In this document: positions 36,301 to 47,244 of the stretch, in pieces
Numbering within the stretch: the first letter of the stretch is position 1
Layout of the letters: each line of letters opens with the position of its first letter
Source of the DNA: Ganoderma boninense
Taxonomy: Eukaryota; Basidiomycota; Agaricomycetes; Polyporales; Polyporaceae
Length of the DNA: 64,000 bases
NCBI GenBank assembly: GCA_002900995.3
Contig: CM035308.1
Location: forward strand, 310,001-374,000
Reading direction: 5' to 3'
Notes under the pieces: model-generated
What the model was told of the DNA's origin: nothing
Seen by the model: only the letters and a program-made list of their open reading frames with translations
Database searches by the model: none
Position numbers and translations under genes: made by a program

Positions 36301-36819
36301 CGAGCATTGCCCGTCTGTCAATGTCAGGGCGAGCAAACCCGAATGCTTCTACAGCGACAGGGAGGAGTTCTTGTGAGGCAAATGAAACGTGCTGTAGAGG
36401 GGAAACTAGCGTTCGGGATTACTGACGAGATACATAGTCTTATTTCCCGAAAGAGGCGACGTGACGAAGCCATGGGTGGAAGACTTAAAACACACGGCGA
36501 GCCAATCCAACGACTTCTCCTGAACTGCCTTGCGCGACCATTAGACCTTGTTCAAACGTATGAAATAGTATACATAGGCGAATCAATATGCATTCAGGAG
36601 ATCTCGTCCCTTCCAGGTTCGCGCGCATGAATGTCGCCAACGCGGGGACGAGGTACATCGACCCAGAAGGCCAGAATCGAGAAGTCCAGCGGAGGCATAC
36701 AGGGCGGCAGCTGAGCACTGGGGATCTATGAGCGGCGAGAAGAACCAAGGCAGCGGTCGGACCAGAGTGACAGCAGGAGACGGGTAGTTCGCCGAGGACG
36801 ATGGCTGGTTCTGTGCCAT
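33354..36819 (-). pseudogene. ALG7, inverted copy, error-rich
   Basis: From ATG 36819 (MAQNQPSS by frame shift) to the stop near 33354 the ALG7 exon pieces can be followed on the minus strand: LLDSGLLG for [16 protein letters not shown] near 35394, and [19 protein letters not shown] shifted frames near 34560. Breaks occur in nearly every exon. Introns sit in the same places as in the other copies. Confidence 0.75.
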
Positions 36820-37473
36820 GCTCGGACCGTGTACGGTAGACCTGGCTTGTCTCAGACGGTTGAGATCGCGCTGTGAGTGGCGGGGGCTCAGGAGGTGGGT
36901 TTCCAGAAGGAAGGCTGGATAATGTGGCGGATGTGTGGGGGAGGCATTCCGTGCAGAACAGCGAGCTTGCGCGCTTCGCGACGCATACGCGGTACAGTCT
37001 TCGAGTTGATAGGTTTATGGGCGCTCACCTCGCGAACAGCTCCTTTCGTCCCGCCCCCCACTTTCTCCCTGCGCGTCTAAGCTCTAGGCTGCGATCTTGT
37101 CAGCTCCCTTGATGCACAACTTATTGCATCGTGAATTCACAGATCACAACACGTCCATTACAATCGAGTCAGAGCGGAAACGGGGCATGACACCGCGGTG
37201 TCGAGGGCCTCAGCCTTCCTTGGGCTCGGAGCCGACCTCTGAAGTCGTCTGCAATCGCATGAAGACGAACGACGTTACATGTTTCTATTTCCTCTAGGGC
37301 TCGTCGTACTTGCGCCAATTTTCCACTGGCTGTCACGGCGAACATCCTGTGACATCATGTTCGGCTCTAATGATCACTGGTACTTACTGTACCTCGCCCT
37401 GTATTCTCTTAACCTCTCTCGACCTCTGCCCTCTGCCAACGTATCTCCAGATTCTTTTTCAGATTCTTCTACG

Positions 37474-38955
37474 ATGCCGACTTGAGCCATATAAGCGAAG
37501 ATCTCCTTGGGAACGGAGCGTTTGGTAGTATTGACGGCAATGACTCGCAGGGCTAAAGCGCGCGTGGCAGGTTCTTATCCTCCCCTAAGCAGGGAAGGTC
37601 TTCGCTGCCAGATAATCGACGTAGGAACGGACCCTAGCCCTGAAAAAGGCCGGGTCACCAACCAATGTTCGACACCCCATCTTGCTCCACAAGCTCGTTT
37701 TCGATGTAGTGCAAGGTCAGGGGGGTTTTGTGGATCTTTCACGACCGTTTATACACCTTGCAGTGATCGCTCAATGGTCCCCTTCACAGGACATCCAAAC
37801 ATTCCCTATGTCTTCTCGTGGGGAAGATCACAGTATTTTCGTACTTGGTAAATGAGCTCCCTTGGTCCAGCCTTGAAGACGTCGCCCAGCGGAGTCGGGC
37901 TCACCAACGAATGCGCATCCCGCTAAATTTGCCAAATTGTGCGGTCTTCTCAAGTGTTTTGCTCGCCCACACCCATCAGGTGTTAAATCTCGCTGCGACG
38001 GTTTCCCCGCAGTTCGACGCGCTCAGCACGTCTCTGGGAAGAGTTTACCATGCCACGGCGACATAAGCCATCCAATCTTCGTCCTGGTCGCGGCGACAAC
38101 GTTCGGGCAGCTTAGTTCGTCGACTTCGGGTTCGCCTTTGCCAGGACGTCGGGATTCCCGCGTGGCGGTCGAGGCGGGGACGGTGTCCGTACTCGAGCCT
38201 GCGCGTTCTCAGGGGCGAAGGTGAAGCATGCCGTTCTTCTCCGCCCTTCACCCACATGCGCCGACGCGCAAGCATGAGCTAAGCCGCCTCGCGCGCCCCG
38301 TTGCCCCCGCGACGGATCTCGAGTCCCTTGCGTACACCATAGCCGAGGTCAATGAACATGGCCCCTCCCGTGGGCCTCCCAGTCAGCGAGGCAGCGGCTC
38401 GACCGAGGCACCGTCCGCGGCGCGGACCTCTTTCCGGACTCCGCATGCTACCGCGACCTCTTCCCGCAGTTCGTGGACTCGCAATGGTGGCCTCTGCTCC
38501 CGACCACCTGCAGTACCGGGCTGGCGCGAGTCCTTCCGCGCGCTGGACCCGCTGGCTCCCCAGGCACCCCTCCTTCCACCGAGAAGACCGGGGCGGCAGC
38601 CCTCGGCTGCTGCGCTCGGGGGAGTACGACGGTTACCCGCCTGCGCGACTCCAACGACGCACGACTGCGCGCGGGCGGATTCTCGCCATTCAGACGTGCT
38701 TGGGGGCCAGGGTCGCGCTCGGAGACCGGGGCGCGCACGGCTTCGAGCAAGCACTGGCGTCCCGGACTGGTCGTGCCCGCGCGCGCTCCGGCGTCTGCTG
38801 GATGGGCGACGAGTTCGACGTCGTGGCGAAGAACTTGGACTTTACATGAAGGAGCCCCCGGTGTAACAACGGGGGGGCAGCCTGTCGCGTTGGGTGCCCG
38901 CCCGAGGTGATGAACAATGCCCAGTCATACGCAGTGCATACATTCGTACGCTTGA
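37474..38955 (+). pseudogene. CK1/VRK-like kinase, inverted copy, error-rich
   Basis: The start ATG 37474 is followed by a premature TGA (MPT), because a base is lost compared with MRLSYTSEDLL. Further along, HPNIPYVFSWGRSQYF (near 37793), ESFRALDP (near 38530) and CIHSYA-equivalent codons with TGA at 38953-38955 are recognisable in different frames. Confidence 0.7.
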
Positions 38956-39521
38956 GGCAGAAATAACATGCTAGCATGAACTTATTGCCTTGGACGCGCT
39001 ATGCCTCCCTCGCATCGGCTTTTTTGCGCCGCCCATGAGCAGCGGCACTCCCCGCAAGGGCAGAGCACCAAAGGCCTCAGCGTAGGGATATCGAAAGCAT
39101 GCAATATCTGCCGACCGTGCGCGTGGCGACAGCGCTCACCATGTCGATCCTCCGCCCAGTCCACATGGCACGTCCCAAGTTCGGGCTCGACCGTATGCCG
39201 TTCCAGCAGCTATATAGGTACAGTGACGAGTGCGGCGTATTATATTTCCGCCAGCTCTTCATACAGGTCACGTATGACAGCTGAGTAATGCGCGGCGGCA
39301 GCACTGTAGCCTGGAGTTATGTAACATGTCACGCACAACGCTCGTGGCACGCGCGGCACCCGTAACTCGGCCTCGCCTTCAGCTCGTGCATATGTGCAAT
39401 CCTGTACCGTGGCATGAAAGAAAGCCCGCTCGCTTCGACCAGGAAATCTATAAACTGATAAAGAGTCGTGGAACTCTAACGCTTTCTTACCGGTAAAACG
39501 AGGTGTACAACTGAATACGGC

Positions 39522-39621
39522 NNNNNNNNNNNNNNNNNNNNNNNNNNNNNNNNNNNNNNNNNNNNNNNNNNNNNNNNNNNNNNNNNNNNNNNNNNNNNNN
39601 NNNNNNNNNNNNNNNNNNNNN
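39522..39621. other. Assembly gap of exactly 100 N
   Basis: 100 consecutive N bases. This is the conventional size for a scaffold gap of unknown length. Sequence on both sides is the most error-rich in the window. Confidence 0.99.
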
Positions 39622-40199
39622 CTGCGGCTTTTGGTTTTTTCTTATTTCCTTGGGCCTTTTATGGTACTAGCCCGAGTGTTCGACGAGGGCCCCAAAATTA
39701 GAGTTTGGCTTTCCTTCCCGTTCAATTCTTTCCCGAGTGTTGTGCAGGGACCCCAAACGTTCAACGAAAAGGGGGGAAGACCTCGGCATTCATGTTTTTG
39801 GGGCTTGAGGTAGACTGCGTTTTAGGGGGGCGGGGGAAGAGAGAGGCAAAAAAAGGGCTTTGAACAAAGAAAGAAGTTTTTCCAAGCAGTAAAGGAAAGG
39901 CGTGGGGGGGGATTTTAGGGAGCGGGGGGAGCTCGCCGCCTTTAGCCCTGGCGAGGAAAGGACTTTGTCGGCTTCTGGGGCCCGGGCCCCCGGGGGCGTT
40001 GTCTTAAAATTTTAAGTTGACACTGCGGGGACACCGGGCTCACGACCCATCTGAATTACAAACCAGGTTCCTTTTGGGGCTCTCTGGATCGGGCTTGTAT
40101 GAGTACACCGTCAAATTTCGCGAGATACTGCCAGCATTTTCAAAACAAATCAAAATTACTTTTTTCCACGTTCCGGGCCCCGAAGGGACTCGTTGACCA
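39622..40199. other. Very low-quality contig start, 5' region of an F-box-like gene A copy
   Basis: Around 39785-39840 the text matches the upstream part of gene A (CTTGAGGTAGACTGCG against CTCGAGGTAGACTGCG at 12058-12074). Runs of G and C are expanded or lost throughout. Bases 39622-39780 match nothing securely. Confidence 0.5.
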
Positions 40200-41972
40200 C
40201 GGGAATCCCTAATACACCTCATTTTCCCCCCGGGGCCTTTAGAGGGACACCCGTCGCTCCTCGTCCCGAAACGGGTTTCAGCCCAAAAAGGTACTTTGGG
40301 TTTTCCGGGCCTCCACCCCTCCGGGCCAAATGACAATACCGCCCCGAGGGGCGTTTTTGCCCCCGTCCCACAAAAACCGCCGACGTGCCCATATCCACCG
40401 CGTCGAGAGCTTTTCTGGGGGAATTTCCGGGGTTTTTCTCCGCGTATGAGGGCACGTACTGGGGGGGGCGAATCGCGGTGCTCCACTCGCTCCGGGTCGA
40501 ACGTGACGCTAGCTCGACGGGGGCGGGGATGAACGTGTTGGCAGGACCACAGCCACGGGCCTTGAAATAAAATAATGTTATAATATAGACGGCGCGAGGC
40601 CCGGGGCCCCAAGACGAAACGTCAAACGGGAAACCCTTTCAACGGTTCGTCACCGGCGAAAAGGTTTAGTGGGGAGGACGACCCCGCCCCGGGCATTTCC
40701 CCCAGCGTGTCCGGATTGCTGCCCATGCGTACCCCACCCGCACCGGTGAGATCAGGGGCTCCAGGACGAGCTCTGGGTCTCGGAAGCAGCTCGAAAACCC
40801 CCCCTTTTTTGGCAGAGATCCAGTTTTCCAGTCGTCCCACGTACAGACGGGCGGCGACGGGCCGCGCGTGGCCAGGACCTGGCGCCACGACACACATGAC
40901 ACTACGACTCTGTGGGCGAGGTTCCGACGCATCCGCTCGGTCCTTGCGCATGGTGCACCCCCGGCCACACGAAGACGTCGATGGCGAGCTTCCTGTCCGA
41001 CGGGGCAGCCAGGCCACGACGCATCGCTCTGCACTGGCGAGACATCGCCTGTGACGGGGCAGCCAGGCCGAGGAGAAAGAGGTCTCGAGGGACCCTCTGA
41101 CCTCGCGAAGAGAGTCACGTCCAGACCTGCGCTCTGCTCACGCGATGTTCCCACTGGTTGCAGCGCCACACGCTGGTGCGCACGGTCCGGTGTCAGTTTG
41201 ATCCCAGAAATTCGAGGGTGAAGAAGTCACCAGGCGAGGGAACGCGCAGATGTAGGGTCTGCGCCGTAAGGCGCATCCGGGGCAGTCGATGCGGAGCTCG
41301 ACCAGGTTGGGTAGAAGCCCTGTCTGAGCAGAATGGTGAGACGTGACGCGTCATTCACCGAATTCCGAGGGTCTCCTGCGAGCGGTGAAGCAGGTAGAGC
41401 GGGTCGTTTGAGGGGGCTGGGAGGGGATGTTGAGAGACTGCTGGAGTGATGACTCGTCATGAGGCCAGAGTCACGGACACGCAGCCGGGATTGCATGGCT
41501 GCGTAACATCGCGGCGCAATTGGCACCGTACTCGTACAGACTTATTCTTTACGGTGAGAAAGAGTTGGCCACGACGTTTGGAAGTAGCGAATCCGGTTGC
41601 GAGGAGGTCGTTCGAATCGTGCATGGTCAAGACAGAAGGTGCTGTAGCCCATTCTGATAGCATGAGAACGAGCGCAACCAGTGCAAATTTGATGCTTTGA
41701 GACGGACTTGGGCCGACGGGGAGTTCGATGTCGGTACAGAAAGGCAACGGCGTCGGGCACAGTCATCAGGGCCACTTGCGTGAGGAAGAGTTAGAAGGAC
41801 TTCGACGGACTCCTCGTCTCAGATACACAACGTCTTTAAGGAGATTTGCGCACATTCAGCATTGCCCTCGTGGACAACTGTTTTGTTTAAGTTGGAGGAT
41901 GCTGGGAAAAATCAACAGAAGTCGATGATGACGTTGATGCAGGACATCGACGTTGATGAGAGGCGTGTTCAT
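40200..41972 (-). pseudogene. F-box/LRR-like gene B, second copy, error-rich
   Basis: The start is ATG 41972 (MNTPLINVDVLH). Pieces match 12482-14086: PSPSQSIKFALVAL near 41710, VLTMHDSNDLLA near 41610, QGFYPT near 41310, and GYAWAAIRTRWG-type shifted frames near 40720. Errors grow worse leftwards, towards the gap. The extra base that shifts the frame near 41500 is also present in the first copy. Confidence 0.65.
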
Positions 41973-42660
41973 CTGACAACTGTCAGCAGCGAAGCACGAA
42001 GCATAATCGATTACACTCGTACCTTGCCCTGTTCTTCTGTGCCTATTGGTATGGTTATGTATAAGACGTTGCGGCGGGATAGAAGGGGGAAGTGAAGGTC
42101 CTATTGCGACAGACAGAGGACAATATATACAGACGTCGGCTGTCGAGAATGTCCCTTGTCCACTGAGTGGCGACAGGCGCGTTGTCCCATGAACGAAAGA
42201 ACAAACATCCCACAGTGGGTTTAACTTCGCACAATTGCAATCTGTTGCTACATGTTCATAAAGGGACTTTACTTGCTCCGGCGAACCTTCAAGCTTCAAG
42301 CTTCACATTCCGAGCCTGATCATGAGTCTCCAGCTTTCAAGAGCTCTCTGGGCAGCAATTGTGGCGTTAAGTGAGGACTCTTCGCAGGAAAATGAGGCTA
42401 AGTAGCGAGGAGTCATGGGTGAAAGAAGTAAAAATACGGGCTGAGAGCAAGACGAGGATGGAATCCGAGAACTGACTTGGTAGAGACGGCGACAAGAGTG
42501 TGAGTGTTGATGACAGAACAACTGTGACAGAGCCCACGTGCTCCTAAGTCACCGGTCACCCCGCGTCGTCGGCCCGGGACTCAGTAGACCACAACTGCGT
42601 TCATCATTGAGGCCAGCCAGTGAGTACCTTCCTACTCTTACTATGCCTCGAGGCTCACTT
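41973..42660. other. Intergenic, second copy of 14087-14785
   Basis: This resembles the first copy with small indels and substitutions. No gene is supported. Confidence 0.5.
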
Positions 42661-42985
42661 ATGCCATCCATAGATGAGTTCTATGAGTCCATAGACGCTA
42701 TTAATTGTCTTATCAGTATGACGATGGGTCGGTGGGCCCCTGCTGAACGTTGTCTCTGTCATGATGGCGCATTGAAGATACCGACCGAGACTTCGAACAA
42801 CAGATCATCGCCGCAAACGCGACAACTCGCAAGCAGGGTCGTACGCTCATCATGCCTGGTAAAGACATTAACAACATCCACGTCTGAAATACTGTTCGCA
42901 TCCACCGGATGGCTGATCTCGAGCGCGGACAACTTGAATAGTAAGAGTCAGGCGTCCCAGTCACAGTCTTCTCGTAGGTCAGTTT
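42661..42985 (+). pseudogene. Relic of the SMC6 3' end, second copy
   Basis: IDEFYESIDAINCLISMTM keeps the Asp-Glu of the SMC6 Walker B better than the copy at 14786 does. Pieces of the last exon follow (AACAGATCATCGCCGCAAACGC; GACATTAACAACATCCACGTC). It sits just before an LGW-family gene in convergent orientation, as at the other loci. Confidence 0.7.
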
Positions 42986-43104
42986 GCGGAAGTTAAAACG
43001 TTCGGACCTGCACTGCGCGATACCGTAGCACTGAGCTTGTTTCGTATACCGTGCGGTACGAAATGCTCGTCTGCCTCGTCGCCCGTCCTATGCGACATGT
43101 CTGC

Positions 43105-43908
43105 TCACTCTTTCCGTCCCTGATCACGATCACAGACCCATTTCCCAGTCTCGAGATCCACAAGGTGGGCTTCCGTCAAGTTGCTCGAGCCGCCCTGCAT
43201 ACACTCGTTAGCCCGACTCACTCTGAACCTTAGTAGTAGACGATGGGCCAAACCACGCACCTGTCTGACGTCCTCGCAGCACGGGCCCCTCGCCCACACC
43301 CCACGCCCCACGATCGTGTAAAGGCTGCGCTCAGTCATGACCCAGCACGGGTCCTGTCCTAGCACATCTCGTAACCACTGGAACTGCACCGCGCTCAGAC
43401 GCTTGTCGAACCGACCGTTGTCCGCGCTATTCTTCTTCTTGCTACAGCTGATAGTCACGAACCAGAAGTCGTCCTCCGCGCTGTCCGAGTCGGCGGGGGG
43501 ATCGACGCCCCTGCAGTTATCCTTGGGAATGGCGGTGGCCCAGACGTGGCGGTACTCCGCCTCGTACCGCAGGTAAAGCATTGCTTCGAGGAACCCATGC
43601 TTGCAACCAGCGGCGGTGACCAGCCTGTCGAGGACTTCGTGCAGAGGCCAGCCCAACAAGTAGCAAGAATCTTCGTCGGGTTCCTCATCTGGAAGTAGGG
43701 GATAATCCAACGCCGGGGAATTCCCCAGCTCCCATTTGGGACCCTGGAGATAGGATGGCTCCTCCAGCTGTTTTCGAGAGCCGTGCAGTCCAGATTATCG
43801 GGTTATTAGATATACGTAAACGGGAGAAGGGAAACGTACTGTCAGGCTTTCGAGACTTGATTCTAAAGGTTCAGGTTCAATGTCAGGCACTGGCACGGCT
43901 TTGCACAT
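43105..43908 (-). CDS. LGW-family protein, intact second copy
   Basis: This is the best-preserved member of its subfamily. The start is ATG 43908 (MCKAVPVPDIEPEPLE), followed by an intron before LEEPSYLQGPKWELG. The main exon has ALDYPLLPDEEPDEDSCYLL, the LGW motif, a YRHVWATAIPKDN segment, DSAEDDFWFVTISC, AVQFQWLRDVLGQDPCWVM and RGVWARGPCCEDV. An intron then precedes the last exon with HLVDLETGKWVCDRDQGRKE and the stop at 43105. Length is about 235 residues with no frame break. There is no signal peptide, membrane helix or known catalytic motif. The function is unknown; conservation between paralogues is strongest around the LGW, FxW and TGKWV boxes, which implies protein-level selection. 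Confidence 0.78.
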
Positions 43909-44570
43909 GTCGAGTTCGAGGCTCTGGCAAGCGAGTGAGATAGAATTTGATACAAGATAGTGACTACGAGCCCGAGGTCTCGGGGCGGTGGTTCAGTTGT
44001 AGACACACCTCAGATTTACTCGGTGATCAAGCGTTATGAGGTTCTGCGCGACTCCTTGTGAGTTTATAGATCTCGTCGAAGCGAGCGGACCCTCTTCATG
44101 CCGCGGCTGCACATATGGCACGAGGTAAAGGCGAGGCTAGTTATCGGCACGATGCAATGCGCGCCACGGGCGTTGTGCATGTACATGTTACATAACACCC
44201 CAGGCTACAGTGAGGCGGCCTCGCATACTAACCACTTACGTACAACAAGGCCCTCGAGCTGTCATACGTTGACTTTATGAAAGAGCTGGCGAATATAATA
44301 CGGTCGCGGCTCGTGGCTGCGTGAACGGCTACCGTCGAGCCCGGACTCGGACGTCCAGTGGACTGGGGCGAGGGATCGACGTGGTTGAGCGCTGTCGCAA
44401 CGCGTGCGGTCGGCAGATATAGATATCATGCCTGTCGACATCTCGGTCGCTGAAGGCCTTCGTGCCGCTCGCTCGGGTGGGGAGGGACGACCGATGTGAA
44501 GGGACAAAGGAGAGATTCATGCCGTGCAAAGCAGCCAGGTCACGCTAGCAGTAGCAGTATGTATTCTGCG
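43909..44570. other. Intergenic, second copy of 15963-16618
   Basis: It is alignable to the first copy but with several indels (for example extra bases near 44225-44250). No gene is supported. Confidence 0.5.
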
Positions 44571-46048
44571 TCAAGCGTACGAATGTATGCACTGCGTATC
44601 CGACTGGGCGTTGTTCATCACCTCGGGCGGGCATCCAACGCCGACCGGCTGCCCCCCGTTGTACACCGGGGGCTCCTTCATGAAGTCCAAGTTCTTCGCC
44701 ACGACGTCGAACTCGTCGCCCATCCAGCAGCACGCCGGGAGCGCGCGCGGGCACGACCAGTCCGACTGCCAGTGCTGCTCGAAGCCGTGCGCGCCCCCGG
44801 TCTCCGAGCGCGACCCTGGCCCCCCAAGCACGTCTGAATGGCGGAGATCCGCCCCGCGCGCAGTCCGTGCGTCGTTGGAGTCGCGCAGCGGGTACTCGTC
44901 GTACTCCCCCGAGCGCAGCCAGCGAGGGCTGCCGCCCCGGTCTTCTCGGTGGAAGGAGGGGTGCCTGGGGAGCCGCGGGTCCAGCGCGCGGAAGGACTCG
45001 CGCCAGCGCCGGTACTGCAGGTCGTCGGCGGGAGCGAGCCCACATGCGAAGTCCACGAACTGGGGGAAGAGGTCGCGGTAGCATGCGGAGTCCGGAAAGA
45101 GGTCCGCGCCGCGGACGGTGCCTCGGTCGAGTCGCTGCCTCGCTGACTGGGAGGCCCACGGAAGGGGGCCTGTCATGACCTCGGCTATGGTGTACGCAAG
45201 GGACTCGAGATCGTCGCGCGGCAACGGAGCTGCACGGGCGGCTTAGCTCGTGTGTTACGCTTCGGCGCGTGGGGGGTGGAGGGCGGAGAAGAACGGCTGC
45301 TCACCTTCGCCCCTGAGAACGCGCAGGCTCGAGTACGGAACCGTGCCCCGCCGGCCGCCACGCGGGGAATCCGACGTCCATGGCAGAGCGAACCCGAAGT
45401 CGACGAGATAGAGCTGCCCGACGTTGTCGCCGCGGCCAAGGACGAAGTTGGACGGCTTGATGTCGCCGTGGATGAACCTTTTCCCATGGACGTGCTCGAG
45501 CGCGTCGAACTAGCGGAAACCGTTGCAGCGAGATTAACACTGGTGGGTGTGGGCGAAGCGAAAGACACTTGGAGAGACCGCACCATTTGGCAAATTAGCG
45601 GGATCGCATTTCGTTGGGTGAGCCCGACTCCGCTGGCGACGTCTTCAAGGCTCGGTCCGAGGAGCTCCATTACCAAGTACTCGAAATACTGTGATCTTCC
45701 CCACGAGAAGACATAGGGAATGTTTGGATGTCCTGTGAAGGTGGACCGTGAGGAATCACCGCAAGGTATGGGCCATGAAAAGAGCCAACGAAATCCCCCC
45801 TGACCCTGCACGACAATCAAAACACGAGCCTCGTGGAGTAAGATGGGGTGTCGAACATGGTTGGTGACCCGGGCCTTTTTCAGGGCTAGGTCCGTTCCTA
45901 CGTCGATTATCTTGGCAGCGAAGACCTTCCCTGCGTTAGGGGAGGATAAGAACCTGCCAGACGCCTTTTAGCCTCCGAGTCAGCGTTCGTTGAACTTACC
46001 GTAACCCCCATTCCCAAGGAGATCTTCGCTTGTATAGCTCAGCCGCAT
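44571..46048 (-). CDS. Casein kinase 1 / VRK-like protein kinase, second copy
   Basis: This is nearly identical to the gene at 16619-18098. The start is ATG 46048, opening into the glycine loop across a GTAAGT intron. The catalytic Lys exon, HGDIKPSN catalytic loop, DFGFA, and PRDDLESLAYTIAEV core are all present, and the last exon (45224-44571) ends CIHSYA. Small differences from copy 1 lie in the tail (PADDLQYRRW for PADHLQYRRW). The HRD Arg is again Gly, so this is a genuine feature of the kinase and not a base error. Together with the first copy it would be an allele or recent duplicate. The gene faces a duplicated ALG7 first exon, not the full ALG7. Confidence 0.87.
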
Positions 46049-46715
46049 CGTAGATAGAATCTGAAAGAATCTGGAGATAACGTTGACAAGAAGGCAGAAG
46101 TCGAGAGAGGTAAGAGAATACAGGGGCGAGGTACTTACAGTAAGTACAAGTGATCATTAGACGCCGAACATGATGTCACCAGCATGTTCGCCACAGCCAG
46201 TGGAAAGTTGGCGAAAGTACGATGAGCACTTGAGGAAATAGAAGAATGTGTACGTACGTTCGTCTTCACATGAATTGCAAGAACGACCTTCAGAGGCCGG
46301 CTCTGAGTCCCAAGGAAGGTTGAGGGCCATCGACACGCGGTTCATGCTGTTTCCGCTCTCGACTCGATTAGTATGGACGTGTGTGATTGTGGATCAGGAT
46401 ATACTAAGTTATGCATTCGAGGGAGTTGACAAAGTTGGAGCCAGTGAGAGCAACAAAGTTGGGAGGGGAGGATGGGAAGGTCGGGACGAAAGAGCGTGTC
46501 GCAAGGTGAGCGCCCATAAACCTATCAACTTCCGAAGCACGTGTACCGCGTATGCTTCGCGAAGCGCGCAGCTGGCTGTTCTGTACTTGCTACTACGAGA
46601 ATGCCTCCCTCACACATCTGCCACACTATCCAGCCTTTCTTCTGAACACCCACCTCCTCGCCCCTGCGATCCGACAGCCGCTATCCCCAACCATTGGACA
46701 TCCACGATCCCGAGC
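46049..46715. promoter_or_regulatory. Divergent promoter region, second block
   Basis: This is equivalent to 18099-18766, a spacer between the kinase start and the duplicated ALG7 first exon. It diverges slightly from copy 1 (CAGGATATACTAAGTT against CACGATGCAATAAGTT). Confidence 0.5.
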
Positions 46716-47105
46716 ATGGCACAAGAACAAGCTATTCGTCCAAGGCGACTACCAAATCTCTTGCTGCTCACTCTGATCCCGACCGCTGCCTGGTTTCTTC
46801 TCCGCCCGCTCATAGATCCAGCGCCGCAGCTGCCTGCTCTGTATGCCTCCGCTGGACTCTCGATTCTGGCCTTTCTGTGTTCGCTGTACCTCGTCCCCGC
46901 TCTGGGCCCAACATTCATTCGCGCGAACCTGAAGGGACGGGATCTCCTGAAGACATATGATTCGCCCATGTGAGTACTATTCATACGTTGAGCAAGGTCC
47001 AATGGCCCGCGCAGGGAAGTTCAGAGAGAAGTCACGGGACCGCTCACCGCGTGTTTCAAGTCCCTCTCGCGCTCTCATGACGTCCCCGTCTTCTTTTGGG
47101 AGACG
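46486..47105 (+). repeat. Direct repeat unit 1: ALG7 promoter end and exon 1
   Basis: This matches 50092-50700 over the leader (GAGCGTGTCGC... with AGCGCGCAGCTGGCTG), exon 1 and the start of intron 1. The two units flank about 3.0 kb that carry the SMC6 fragment and an LGW gene. Confidence 0.75.
46716..46969 (+). pseudogene. Orphan ALG7 first exon
   Basis: [20 protein letters not shown] through [18 protein letters not shown] is complete with its GTGAGT donor, but no downstream ALG7 exons follow; unrelated sequence begins near 47105. Read without splicing it stops at once after SPM. A functional product is unlikely unless it splices over 4 kb to the later exons. Confidence 0.8.
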
Positions 47106-47244
47106 GTATGTAAATACAATGTACGCAGTAGTGAGTGTCACAAATATCAGTATCACCCTCAGACTGCACGGCTCTCTGTACCTCCCAAGAGCACCTCCTT
47201 TGACTCTTGGACCATCGTGCCTTGCGCGCTGTGAAGAACATATA

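Larger units (their letters stand above)
16062..39521. repeat. Large inverted repeat: arms 16062-27743 and 27904-39521
   Basis: The two arms of about 11.6 kb mirror each other, with only about 160 nt of unpaired spacer (27744-27903). The right arm holds, on the opposite strand, MYND, isocitrate lyase, ALG7 and kinase in reverse order. The right arm carries copy-1 variants, for example the MAQ.QP-type ALG7 start with the GACAAGCCAGG leader, and GTGATGATGC after isocitrate lyase, not the variants of the third copy. The right arm is dotted with one-base indels. The spacer corresponds to the part of the MYND gene between its zinc finger and 3' end. Confidence 0.85.

Noticed and set aside
28000..39521. 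Counting the inverted genes as extra functional paralogues
   Set aside because: All are broken by dense one-base indels, carry the same variants as copy 1, and lie between a fold-back and a 100-N gap.
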